From Bacillota bacterium (lineage in GTDB: Bacteria > Bacillota > Clostridia > Christensenellales > CAG-138): a DNA stretch of 59,512 nt. The notes under the pieces were generated by a model. It ran no database searches. It was not told the DNA's origin and saw nothing but the letters and a program-made list of their open reading frames with translations. The stretch lies in assembly GCA_023435025.1 (NCBI GenBank), contig JAEYSE010000011.1:1-59512 (forward strand), written 5' to 3'. Shown piece after piece: positions 17,801-25,409 of the stretch (its first letter is position 1; the number at the start of each line of letters is the position of its first letter). The position numbers and the translations under genes are program-made.

Positions 17801-18457
17801 GCGCAGCTTTAAATAGATGCGGGCCTTTTCGGCCTGCTCCTGCAGCGGTTCCCGTTGGCTCTGGAGTTCGTTGAGGATATCCTCAAGCCGCTCCAGGTTT
17901 TTGCGGGTGTTCTCAAGCTTTCGCACCGCTTCTTCCTTGCGGACGCGGTAACGCATGACGCCCGCCGCTTCCTCTAAAGCCGCGCGCCGATCGCCGGATT
18001 TATTGGATAGGATTTCTTCAACCTTGCCCTGGCCGATGATGGAATAGCCCTCTTTGCCGATGCCGGTATCCCGGAACAATTCGTTGATATCCTTCAGGCG
18101 GCAGTTGTTGCGGTTGATTGCGTATTCGCTGTCTCCCGAACGGTACACGCGGCGGGTGACGGTGACCTCGTTAAAATCCACCGGCAGCGACGCGTCGGAA
18201 TTATCAAACGTAAGCGCCACCTCGCAGAATGCCTGGGCCTTTCGCTCCTGCGTACCGTTGAATATGACGTCCTCCATCTTGCTTCCGCGAAGAGCCTTGG
18301 CGCTCTGTTCGCCCAGCACCCACCGTACGGCGTCTGCAATGTTGCTTTTGCCGCTGCCGTTGGGGCCGATGACCGCAGTAATGCCCGGATCAAATTGCAG
18401 CTCCGTTTTACGCGCAAAGGACTTGAAGCCATGTAACTCCAGCCTGACTAAACGCAA
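14891..18457 (-). CDS. smc: chromosome segregation protein SMC
   Basis: A 1188-residue condensin ATPase. The N-terminal ATPase lobe has the Walker A GPNGSGKSN near residue 32. A long coiled coil follows, then the hinge around 510-660 (VLGVVAELISVPQKYETALE and GGSMTGGS), the returning coil and the C-terminal lobe with the ABC signature LLSGGERALTAIALLF and Walker B ILDEIESSLDE. Length is normal for the family. The start is a TTG at 18457 (LRLVRLELHGFKSF) behind GGGAGAG. Confidence 0.97.
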   Translation of the reverse strand: MRLVRLELHGFKSFARKTELQFDPGITAVIGPNGSGKSNIADAVRWVLGEQSAKALRGSKMEDVIFNGTQERKAQAFCEVALTFDNSDASLPVDFNEVTVTRRVYRSGDSEYAINRNNCRLKDINELFRDTGIGKEGYSIIGQGKVEEILSNKSGDRRAALEEAAGVMRYRVRKEEAVRKLENTRKNLERLEDILNELQSQREPLQEQAEKARIYLKLRDELKALEVNVFLHQYQRMQERLVSAESAVQAMQEESELLYESERALSSDTVVQEEALRAIEQAASAAQNALITLMSAMEAHIGEAGVLNERKEHLLKERERFLASVGENERRKEGRLAQLERLKNNDTAGRDMLKELDDEIEATDAELKSLQQAVEQQESTLNAQKNSIIESLNRLSDAKSQLSRMEAMTSALNQRLDVVAGEQEANAREREGLEKELQDAQAEWDAQQQNKRAFLAEKDRLNQELTKAQEESRLSNQRLHELEQGCNAMRSRSNVLEEMARAHEGYYSSVRNVLKDCERDIALRRSVLGVVAELISVPQKYETALEMALGSSLQNIVTPTPEDAKRVIDHLRARQYGRATFLPVSAMRGRLLTSEERDTLKMPGCIGIASELVGFEERYRSVVENLLGRTVIVENLDAGIAINKRANSAFRIATLQGDIINPGGSMTGGSVQKREFSLLGRERELKELERSISEAEAAIKAQEGKREQAEEAEESLKTTLKQAETALHAQDVESARHKEKLELIERDLRQNAQKAERMELECGQIRDNLSDIEKEREGLTSVQTGIEEGSAATQEDVQRSQAELNRLRARQEEVASTMTERKVRRMALKKEEDAVLLETRRLEQELFDTERAIQENKAAYAKTLEQEAVLAQQLQSLNGTIAQEQAAVDIRKEEQHAMEEERLRRSQTLSDTRARKDEINTRLRELEEKRHKQELTKSRTEVELEAMVQRIMTDYELTYETALPLQTEGIGITAAHVRIDELKKDIRSLGSINVNAVEDYEILNERYTTLNTQCEDLNRAEQDLNTLIGELTQTMEKQFLRQFTLIQQNFSAVFEQLFGGGYAELRLSDPKDVLNCEIDIIAQPPGKKLQLLTLLSGGERALTAIALLFAMLKLKPTVFCILDEIESSLDEVNVTRFANYLREYADDTQFILITHRKGSMEVCNALYGVAMEEKGVSKIVSARFQEAG

Positions 18458-18513
18458 TGCTTGTACACTCTCCCTTTGTGGTCTGTCGGTTAAAACGTGC
18501 GTCAGGAACCAAA

Positions 18514-19278
18514 TTATTTCATAATGAAAAGTTCCGTCTCTTCACCGATAAAATCAAACCCAGTTTTATAGTATAGATTATGCTCTTTTCCTTGAGCGTC
18601 GGTAACGACATAGGCATATTGGATGCCCTGCATTGCCGCATCCGCCAACAATTTCTGAAGCATTTTTGTGCCGTATCCCTTGCCCTGATGCTCTTCCAAA
18701 ATGACGAATTCTTCGAATTTAACGATGCCTTCTTTTTCAAACCAGTCGCAAAAGCCGACCGGGGACCCGTTTACATAACATATATAGAATAGAAGCGATT
18801 TGTTTAAGTATGCTTCCCGCTTTTGTTTTAATTTTGCGACCGTGATGGAGGAAGGACTGTACTTCGCAGCGCACTCCAGCCCCATATCGATCTCATTCGC
18901 CGTCTCCGCGCGCCTCACGGCGCAGCTGTCTTCCTCCACCGGGGCGATACCCAATGAAACGGGCATGTACATATACTTGATACAGGATATCTCAAAGCCC
19001 AGCTTTTCCGCCCATTCTAAAAGTTCATGAGGAACCTGAATATTGGGATGGAATACAAATTTCAGAAAATCCTTTCCTGTGCTTTTCATGTCCTGCAGGC
19101 AATTGGAAATATACGTCCGGATGTCTTCCTGGTTGGCTACGTCCTGAAAAAGAACAAAGTTATGGCAATACATCCCTGGTATCGTGCTGTCCGAGAAAAT
19201 GTCCCTGCCGTGAAAGGACTGCTTCTCACAGAACAGTTCCGTATAGGCGTCCTCGATTTCCCTTAACCTGCTGATCAT
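18514..19278 (-). CDS. GNAT family N-acetyltransferase
   Basis: A 254-residue protein. The C-terminal half carries the GNAT acetyl-CoA fold: FVILEEHQGKGYGTKMLQKLLADA contains the Q/RxxGxG/A pyrophosphate loop (QGKGYG), followed by AYVVTDAQGKEHNLYYKTGFDFIGEE. The N-terminal half is probably a second degenerate acetyltransferase-like domain. Substrate unknown. The ATG at 19278 follows GGGAGGGCG. It lies between rnc and smc, which normally adjoin in Firmicutes, so it looks like an insertion in the operon. Confidence 0.85.
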   Translation of the reverse strand: MISRLREIEDAYTELFCEKQSFHGRDIFSDSTIPGMYCHNFVLFQDVANQEDIRTYISNCLQDMKSTGKDFLKFVFHPNIQVPHELLEWAEKLGFEISCIKYMYMPVSLGIAPVEEDSCAVRRAETANEIDMGLECAAKYSPSSITVAKLKQKREAYLNKSLLFYICYVNGSPVGFCDWFEKEGIVKFEEFVILEEHQGKGYGTKMLQKLLADAAMQGIQYAYVVTDAQGKEHNLYYKTGFDFIGEETELFIMK

Positions 19279-19312
19279 ACAAGCGCCCTCCCAAAATGTT
19301 TTAGGATTTTGC

Positions 19313-20047
19313 TTAGGAACCCTTGTTGGAGGCCTGCTTCTCATCCGCACGCAAAAGCTTTAATGCTGCTTTTGCGGCGCGCTGACCGGCCTCCTGCTTG
19401 GAGCCGCCTACGCCCTCTCCCACCAGCCTATCGTTGAGAGAGACACGAATGCGGAATTCCTTCTGGTGATCCGGCCCGGTAGCCGACACAAGTCGGTACC
19501 CAAGGCTGCCCAGATGCTTTTTTTGCACATATTCCTGCAGGCTTGTCTTATGATCCTTACCCGGCCCGCCGTCCACCACCTGGGTGAGCGTCTGCTCCGC
19601 AAAGCGGAGAATGAACGCCCTGGCCTCGTCTATACCGCCGTCGAGGTATATGGCACCTATAAGAGCTTCCAGCGCGTCAGATAGTATGGAGGGCTTTGCC
19701 CTTCCGCCCGTGTTTTCTTCACCATGCCCCAGCAGCAGGTACTCCTGCAGGGAAAAGTTTGCGCGGGCCGCAGCATCAAGAGCCGTTTCACATACGATGG
19801 AAGCGCGCGCACGGGTCATCGCACCTTCGCTCCACTGCGGGTAACGGCGAAACAACTGCTCGCTGATGCACAATTCCAGTACGGCATCCCCCAAATACTC
19901 CAGCCGCTCGTTGTGTACCTTGCCCTTTCCATCCCCCTTTACAAACGAGGTATGGGTCAGCGCAGCGTCCAAAAGCGCAATATCCTTGAAGGTATATCCA
20001 ATTTTATCCTGCAGCGCCGCAAGTTGCTGGTGCCGTACAGACATCAT
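19313..20047 (-). CDS. rnc: ribonuclease III
   Basis: A 244-residue double-strand-specific endoribonuclease for rRNA and mRNA processing. The signature NERLEYLGDAVLEL (around residue 40) and a second acidic cluster in DALEALIGAIYLDGG supply the metal ligands. The double-stranded RNA-binding domain fills the last 75 residues (TSLQEYVQKKHLGSLGY to GQRAAKAALKLL). Two adjacent ATG codons open the frame and either could be used. Confidence 0.96.
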   Translation of the reverse strand: MMSVRHQQLAALQDKIGYTFKDIALLDAALTHTSFVKGDGKGKVHNERLEYLGDAVLELCISEQLFRRYPQWSEGAMTRARASIVCETALDAAARANFSLQEYLLLGHGEENTGGRAKPSILSDALEALIGAIYLDGGIDEARAFILRFAEQTLTQVVDGGPGKDHKTSLQEYVQKKHLGSLGYRLVSATGPDHQKEFRIRVSLNDRLVGEGVGGSKQEAGQRAAKAALKLLRADEKQASNKGS

Positions 20048-20072
20048 CCGTGTGCCCCCTGTTCAAACAAAC

Positions 20073-20097
20073 GCCCGCACCAGAAGTTGATGCGGGC
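20073..20097 (-). terminator. weak terminator between acpP and rnc
   Basis: On the minus strand, arms GCCCGCA and TGCGGGC with an 11-base loop are followed by CGTTTGTTTG. The T-run is interrupted, so read-through into rnc is likely. Confidence 0.45.
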
Positions 20098-20118
20098 CGC
20101 CGGTTTTGTTCGTTCGTC

Positions 20119-20343
20119 TTAGTGCTTTTCGAGGTATTCCACGATGTCGCCCACCGTGCGGACCTTGGGCAGCTCTTCATCCGGTATTTCGATATCGAAC
20201 TCCTGCTCCAAATCCATGATCAACTCCACGACGTCCAAGCTGTCCGCCTTCAGGTCATCCACGAGCTTGGATTCCATGGTGATGTCAGCGGCGTCAACGT
20301 CCAATTGTTTTGCGATAATGTCCCGCACCTTATCGAATTTCAT
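20119..20343 (-). CDS. acpP: acyl carrier protein
   Basis: A 74-residue acidic four-helix protein that carries growing acyl chains in fatty acid synthesis. The phosphopantetheine attachment serine is in the DSLDVVELIM motif (around 36). The ATG at 20343 follows GAGAGGAG. Upstream on the same strand is plsX; the 168-base gap holds an AT-rich promoter-like segment. Confidence 0.97.
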   Translation of the reverse strand: MKFDKVRDIIAKQLDVDAADITMESKLVDDLKADSLDVVELIMDLEQEFDIEIPDEELPKVRTVGDIVEYLEKH

Positions 20344-20511
20344 GCGATTACTCCTCTCAAGAACATGATGGAAAATAATATAATAGAAGATATTCCAAGT
20401 TTCAGTTTAGGGCAAGGGGGCGGTTCTGTCAATCACAAATCCTTGTCCAATCCGGGCGCAACAGCCCGATACATGGCCGAGTAACGCTGAATTTACAAAT
20501 TGGAAATAGAT

Positions 20512-21516
20512 TTATTCCTCAAACTCCATGTTTGCCACAGCCGTTGCGATAGCCTCCGTAACATTGCCCTTCAAATAGGCGCTCGCCTGGCGCAAAGCGG
20601 CGGCGAAAGCCTTGGCGTTGGAACTGCCGTGCGCCTTAATGATGCCGCCGTTGATGCCAAGTAACGGCGCGCCGCCGTATTCCGTATAATCCATGCGGGC
20701 TTTGAGGCGCCTGAACGCTTTCTTGGCAAGCAACGCGCCGATTTTGGAACGCGTATCTGCCATCAGCTCGTCCTTTAGCATTTGGGACATCAGCGCGGCA
20801 ACGCCTTCGGTGTTCTTCAATACAATATTGCCTGCAAACCCATCGCTGACCACCACGTCAAAATCGCCTGAAACCACATCCCGCCCTTCGCAATTCCCAA
20901 CAAAATGAATGGGCATATTCTTTAGAAGCGGGAAAGCGGCCTTCGTGAGTTCGTTGCCCTTTTCTTCTTCCGCGCCGTTGTTCAATAATCCCACGCGCGG
21001 ATTTTCCACACCGATGACGTTTTTCATATAGGCCGTGCCCATGATTGCGAACTGCTGCAAATAGGATGGCTTGCAGTCCACGTTTGCACCGCAGTCAATC
21101 AAAAGCACACAGCCGTTGCGGGTGGGCAGTATGGGCGCAAGTCCCGGACGCTTGATCCCCTTTAACCGTCGCACGATGAGGGTGGCACCGGCAAGAAGCG
21201 CCCCTGTGCTGCCGGCTGAAACCATTGCGCCGGCCTCTCCGTCCGCAACGCACCGAAGCGTTTTTACAAGAGAGGACTCCGGTTTGTGTTTAATGGCGTA
21301 GGTCGGCTGCTCATGGCTAGAGATATAGTCCGGCGCATGCTTTACCATAACACGCTTTTCGTCATGAGCATGCCCGCTCAAATACTCCCGTATGACGTCC
21401 TCCTTGCCCACAAGTATCAGCTCAATTTCCGGCTGCTGCTGTAACGCCAGCATGCACCCATCCAGCACCGCCTGCGGCGCGTGATCGCCGCCGAATACGT
21501 CTACTGCTATTTTCAT
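20512..21516 (-). CDS. plsX: phosphate acyltransferase PlsX
   Basis: A 334-residue enzyme that makes acyl-phosphate from acyl-ACP for the first acylation of glycerol-3-phosphate. The N-terminal KIAVDVFGGDHAP and the later LPTRNGCVLLIDCGANVDCKP are family signatures. The ATG at 21516 follows GGGGGGAG; the open frame to 21564 is a non-conserved extension. The plsX-acpP-rnc order links lipid synthesis with RNA processing genes, as in many Firmicutes. Confidence 0.96.
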   Translation of the reverse strand: MKIAVDVFGGDHAPQAVLDGCMLALQQQPEIELILVGKEDVIREYLSGHAHDEKRVMVKHAPDYISSHEQPTYAIKHKPESSLVKTLRCVADGEAGAMVSAGSTGALLAGATLIVRRLKGIKRPGLAPILPTRNGCVLLIDCGANVDCKPSYLQQFAIMGTAYMKNVIGVENPRVGLLNNGAEEEKGNELTKAAFPLLKNMPIHFVGNCEGRDVVSGDFDVVVSDGFAGNIVLKNTEGVAALMSQMLKDELMADTRSKIGALLAKKAFRRLKARMDYTEYGGAPLLGINGGIIKAHGSSNAKAFAAALRQASAYLKGNVTEAIATAVANMEFEE

Positions 21517-21593
21517 ATGCTCCCCCCTTATATTGTGCCCCATCCATAAAAGCCTTCCCCGCATTTATAGAAAGAGCGTTGAGTAAAAATAAC

Positions 21594-21626
21594 AAAAAGG
21601 CAGAAAACGAATGTCTCTGCCTTTTT
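21594..21626. terminator. bidirectional terminator after rpmF
   Basis: Arms AAAAAGGCAGA and TCTGCCTTTTT with an 11-base loop. On the minus strand it ends the yceD-rpmF transcript before plsX. Confidence 0.8.
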
Positions 21627-21716
21627 CGTCAGTTTCCGTTTGGTATGCCTAAAACAGGCAGTATGTTTTCCCTGCGCTGAGAGGCCGCGTTTTTGGAATA
21701 CGGCGTAAGCATGGCA

Positions 21717-21911
21717 TTAAGCCTTTTTATCCGCATCCAGATTGACAACCTGCTTGCCATCGTAAAAGCCGCAGTGCTTGCATACCCTGTGCGCAAGCTT
21801 GAGCTTGTGGCACTGGGGGCATGCCACGATACCGGGCATGGACAGCTTCCAGTGGCTGGACCTGCGGGAATCCCGCCTGGCCTTAGAAGTTCTTCTCTTG
21901 GGGACCGCCAT
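21717..21911 (-). CDS. rpmF: 50S ribosomal protein L32
   Basis: A 64-residue ribosomal protein beginning AVPKRRTSKARRDSRRS. It keeps the four-cysteine zinc ribbon (CPQC and CKHC), so it is the zinc-binding form. It starts 2 bases after the yceD stop, the usual yceD-rpmF pair. Confidence 0.97.
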   Translation of the reverse strand: MAVPKRRTSKARRDSRRSSHWKLSMPGIVACPQCHKLKLAHRVCKHCGFYDGKQVVNLDADKKA

Positions 21912-21913
21912 GA

Positions 21914-22432
21914 TTACACCTCCTTACCATCGTCAAACAGCGAACCAAGCGCCGCAAGCGGAGAGGCCCTTTCCTCTTCCGGTTCGCGCGCGCAGGTGCA
22001 CTGCGCCGTATTCAAATTACACCCACAGACGGGGCACAAGCCTTTACAATCTTCGCTGCACACACTTGAAATTGGCATGTTCAGAAATAGATTGTCAATC
22101 ACCATCGGGGTAATGTCCAATACCTCACCCGCGAATGTGTAGCTTTCCTCGTCTTCCTCGGACACGCCTTTGACAAAACGTTCTTCCAACGGAACAACAA
22201 GCGTTTCTGTAAAAGGCTCGTCACAGCGAGCGCACCTGGAGGACAGCTTTGCCTCCATCTTTCCGCTCAAGGCGATGGACTCGCCGTCAAACAGATAGGT
22301 GAAGCTGATTTTTAGCGGTTCCAAGAAGGTAACGGTATTGCCTCCAAATTTCTGGGGTTCAACCGCTTCGGTCCTCGTTTCCGAAAAAATCTCTCCCGGC
22401 TGCTTTAACGCCGCCGCGATCGAAAGCTCCAT
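21914..22432 (-). CDS. yceD: YceD family (DUF177) protein
   Basis: A 172-residue protein of the DUF177 family, found beside rpmF and linked to 23S rRNA or ribosome biogenesis. Two cysteine clusters are visible: SRCARCDEPF in the middle and a C-terminal CSEDCKGLCPVCGCNLNTAQ. The latter is richer in Cys than many relatives and suggests zinc binding. The ATG at 22432 is 8 bases after GGAGG. Confidence 0.92.
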   Translation of the reverse strand: MELSIAAALKQPGEIFSETRTEAVEPQKFGGNTVTFLEPLKISFTYLFDGESIALSGKMEAKLSSRCARCDEPFTETLVVPLEERFVKGVSEEDEESYTFAGEVLDITPMVIDNLFLNMPISSVCSEDCKGLCPVCGCNLNTAQCTCAREPEEERASPLAALGSLFDDGKEV

Positions 22433-22551
22433 AAGGTATTCCTCCAAAGTCAACCATCGTATATTTTATCGACTGCCGTTTGGTTTGTCAATTAAAACTT
22501 AGTCTGGCGCGGTTGTTTTTTAACCATGCCGCCGGGACGCACATTCTTCCG

Positions 22552-23124
22552 CTACTCCGCGTTTTTTGCAGAGCTTGTACCTTCGGACGTTTGGGGAGAG
22601 ATACGCTTTTTGCGAAATACGTTTTTCTGCGCATAATGAACCAGCGCAACAATGCCCAACCCCATCGCGATGGATAGAAGAACGATGTTCCAAAAACCGA
22701 TCCAGGGCCAAAAGCGTTTTACCAGCGTGGCAACCACGCCCGCGTTAAAAAAACCGGTAGCAAATTTGCCGAACCAATCCGCATAGACGACAACCTCTCT
22801 TTTCCACAAAAGCGCGCCACCTATGATCATGACGAGTTCTTTAAACACCACGACCGCAACCAGCCAAACGGGAACCCAGCTGTTAACGCAAAAGCAGATA
22901 AGCGCGGCAATCAACATCAGCTTGTCCGCTAGGGGATCAAGCACCTTGCCGACGTCCGTAATCCAGTTGTTGTGGCGGGCAAGATAACCGTCCAGCGTAT
23001 CCGTCAACACGGCAAGCACATAGGTACACAGTGCGGCATAATATCTTTCGTTTTGAAAAAAATACACAAATACGCCCACCATACCGATGCGCAGCCCGGA
23101 TAGTATGTTCGGGATATGCCTCAT
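22552..23124 (-). CDS. pgsA: CDP-diacylglycerol-glycerol-3-phosphate 3-phosphatidyltransferase
   Basis: A 190-residue multi-pass membrane enzyme of phosphatidylglycerol synthesis. The CDP-alcohol phosphotransferase motif DG..AR........G...D...D is intact in DTLDGYLARHNNWITDVGKV followed by LDPLADK. The start is taken at the ATG 23124 (RHIPNILSGLRIG) behind GGGGCAGG; an in-frame ATG at 23142 is the alternative. It is monocistronic in this view. Members of this family can make phosphatidylglycerol or related lipids, so the exact product is inferred. Confidence 0.88.
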   Translation of the reverse strand: MRHIPNILSGLRIGMVGVFVYFFQNERYYAALCTYVLAVLTDTLDGYLARHNNWITDVGKVLDPLADKLMLIAALICFCVNSWVPVWLVAVVVFKELVMIIGGALLWKREVVVYADWFGKFATGFFNAGVVATLVKRFWPWIGFWNIVLLSIAMGLGIVALVHYAQKNVFRKKRISPQTSEGTSSAKNAE

Positions 23125-23331
23125 GTAGTTTACCTGCCCCATTCTGCTTATCCTAAAATTGCCTTCTGCAATAGTATACCGCAAACCCGCCAAAACAGCC
23201 ACATGGATTTCACATAAGCAAAAGTGAAGAATTCCTTAACCCCAAACGGAATGATACTGTTTATTCCGTTTATAATGGGTTTCCCAGTAAATTAAGGTCA
23301 GTATGACTCTTAAGCTGTTCCTTAAAAATAG

Positions 23332-23356
23332 TAAGGCGGGGAATCCCCGCCTTACT
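23332..23356 (-). terminator. terminator of the oadA transcript
   Basis: Arms GTAAGGCGGGG and CCCCGCCTTAC with a 3-base loop, followed on the minus strand by TATTTTTAAGG. Confidence 0.88.
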
Positions 23357-23377
23357 GCTTTGGGCATATGATGATCT

Positions 23378-24853
23378 TTATGCTGTAAGATCTTCCACGT
23401 AAAGCATCGTTATGCCTTCGGGTGCTTTTGCCGCGACAGGAGCTGCCGTAACGGGAGCCGCAACAGGGGCGGGAGCCGGTGCGGGAGCTGCCGGTACTAC
23501 GCCGGATTTTGCAGCCTTTCGTGCTTCAAAGAACTTCATGGCGACCTGCGGGAACAGCGCATAGCTCAGCACGTCCTCTTCCTGCTCCATGATATCCTTG
23601 ATTTCCTCGCGGTAATTGTCAAGCTCAGGCGTTAACAGGTCGGCGGGGCGGCAAGTAATAACTTCCTCATCCCCGATCGCCTTACGGCGGACCTCTTCGT
23701 TCACCTTGCCGGGAAGCATGCCGTATTCACCGTGCAGCAGCGCCTTTGATTCCTTGGAGAACGTTTTGTAGCGTTCGCCCGCAATAACGTTGAGCACCGC
23801 CTGAGAGCCTACGATCTGGCTGGTGGGCGTGACGAGCGGCGGGTAACCGAACTCCTCGCGCACACGGGGTATTTCTTCGAGCACCTGGTAATACTTATCC
23901 TCCGCATTTGCCTGCTTGAGCTGGGAAATGAGGTTACTAAGCATGCCGCCGGGCACCTGATACAGAAGCGTATTGACATCCACGCTCAAAACCTTGGGAT
24001 CAAGGCTGCCCTCTTTTTTGAGCTTCTCCGCAACGCCCCGGAAATGGGTCGCAGCTTTCGCCAGCTTGTTAAGGTCAAGCCCGGTGTCGTATTCCGTGCC
24101 TCTAAGAGTTGCGACGAGCGGCTCTGTTGCCGGCTGCGCGGTGCCGTTGCCCATGGGGGAAAGCGCGCAGTCCACAATATCCACGCCCGCCTGCACAGCC
24201 ATGAGATAAGTCATATCGCCCGTGCCGGTGGTGTTGTGCGTGTGCAGGTGGATGGGAACGTCCACCTCCGCCTTCAGGCGCTTCACCAGGGAATACGCGT
24301 CATAGGGCAGCAGGAGGTTCGCCATGTCCTTAATGCAGATGACATCCGCGCCCATCTGAACAAGTTCTTTCGCAAGCTTTACGAAATAATCCTCGTTATG
24401 TACGGGGCTTATGGTATAGCTGATGGCGGGCTCGCAGATACCGCCGTATTTCTTGGTGTATTTGATGGCGGCTTCCAGGTTTCTGGTATCGTTGAGCGCG
24501 TCAAAAATACGCACCACGTCGATGCCGTTTTCAATGGCCTTTCTGCAAAACTGCTCAACCACGTCGTCCGCATAATGCTTGTAGCCCAGAATATTCTGTC
24601 CACGGAAAAGCATTTGCAGCTTGGTGTTGGGCAGCGCCTTTTTGAGCTTTCTTAAACGCTCCCACGGGTCCTCATTGAGGAAACGCAGGCAACTGTCAAA
24701 CGTCGCGCCGCCCCAGCACTCCAAAGACCAATACCCAACGCTGTCAAGTATCTCACACGCGGGAAGCATGTCTTCCGTGCGCATGCGGGTCGCGGCCTGG
24801 GACTGGTGCGCATCACGCAGTATGGTATCAGTGATCAATAATTTTTTAGCCAA
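23378..24853 (-). CDS. oadA: oxaloacetate decarboxylase alpha subunit / carboxyltransferase
   Basis: A 491-residue carboxyltransferase that moves CO2 between oxaloacetate (or a related acid) and a biotin carrier. The N-terminal TIM barrel shows DTILRDAHQSQAATRM, FRGQNILGYKHYADDVV, the lysine of ICIKDMANLL and the metal histidines of LHTHNTTG. The conserved carboxylase domain follows. It ends in an Ala/Pro linker and a short peptide KAPEGITMLYVEDLTA where some relatives carry the biotinyl domain; here that domain is a separate gene. The start is the TTG at 24853, 9 bases after AGGAGG. No OadB membrane subunit is in the window. Confidence 0.93.
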   Translation of the reverse strand: MAKKLLITDTILRDAHQSQAATRMRTEDMLPACEILDSVGYWSLECWGGATFDSCLRFLNEDPWERLRKLKKALPNTKLQMLFRGQNILGYKHYADDVVEQFCRKAIENGIDVVRIFDALNDTRNLEAAIKYTKKYGGICEPAISYTISPVHNEDYFVKLAKELVQMGADVICIKDMANLLLPYDAYSLVKRLKAEVDVPIHLHTHNTTGTGDMTYLMAVQAGVDIVDCALSPMGNGTAQPATEPLVATLRGTEYDTGLDLNKLAKAATHFRGVAEKLKKEGSLDPKVLSVDVNTLLYQVPGGMLSNLISQLKQANAEDKYYQVLEEIPRVREEFGYPPLVTPTSQIVGSQAVLNVIAGERYKTFSKESKALLHGEYGMLPGKVNEEVRRKAIGDEEVITCRPADLLTPELDNYREEIKDIMEQEEDVLSYALFPQVAMKFFEARKAAKSGVVPAAPAPAPAPVAAPVTAAPVAAKAPEGITMLYVEDLTA

Positions 24854-24957
24854 TCGTAGTATCCTCCTTTCACATTTTTTGCGGCCCAATGCCGCAAGAA
24901 CACGCAACGCGGCTACCTGAAAGGGCCGCTGCGTTTCATTTAGTTCTTACCCGCTTT

Positions 24958-25359
24958 TCAGCCGATGACGCAGAGCAGTTCGCCGGTGTTAACGGACTGG
25001 CCGCCCGCAACATTGACGCCCACGACTACGCCGTCCGAAGGGGCGACGATTTCGTTTTCCATTTTCATGGCTTCAAGAACCATCAGGACCTGGTTGCGCT
25101 TTACGGCCTGGCCGGGTTTCACGCTCACGGAGAGTATGGTGCCGGGCATGGGCGCAGAAACGCTTGTCTGTCCAGCAGCGGCGGCGACCGGAGCGGGTGC
25201 CGCTGCGGGAGCGGGTGCCGCTGCGGGAGCGGGTGCCGGAGCGGGTGCAGCGACGGGCGCGGCGGCGACCGGAGTTGCAACGGGCGCGGCGGCGCCGGAA
25301 ATCTCTTCTACCATTACCTCGTAGGAAGTGCCGTTCACATTCACAAGAAACTTACGCAT
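24958..25359 (-). CDS. biotin carboxyl carrier protein
   Basis: A 133-residue biotin carrier. A short N-terminal segment (MRKFLVNVNGTSYEVMVEEI) precedes a Pro/Ala swinging-arm linker (about 22-66) and the biotinyl domain, whose target lysine is in VLEAMKMEN (about 103). Such carriers serve oxaloacetate, methylmalonyl-CoA or glutaconyl-CoA decarboxylases (OadA C-domain, MmdC, GcdC). It lies between the triple-repeat protein and oadA, so it is the probable carboxyl carrier for that complex. The linker DNA has near-perfect tandem repeats of a GC-rich 18-mer. Confidence 0.92.
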   Translation of the reverse strand: MRKFLVNVNGTSYEVMVEEISGAAAPVATPVAAAPVAAPAPAPAPAAAPAPAAAPAPVAAAAGQTSVSAPMPGTILSVSVKPGQAVKRNQVLMVLEAMKMENEIVAPSDGVVVGVNVAGGQSVNTGELLCVIG

Positions 25360-25409
25360 CGTTATTCCTCCTGCTTTGCTTTATCTATTGACAGTACTGT
25401 TACAAATGT

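Noticed and set aside
25160..25260. GC-rich short tandem repeats as a CRISPR or satellite
   Set aside because: They encode the Ala/Pro swinging-arm linker of the biotin carrier and have no spacers.
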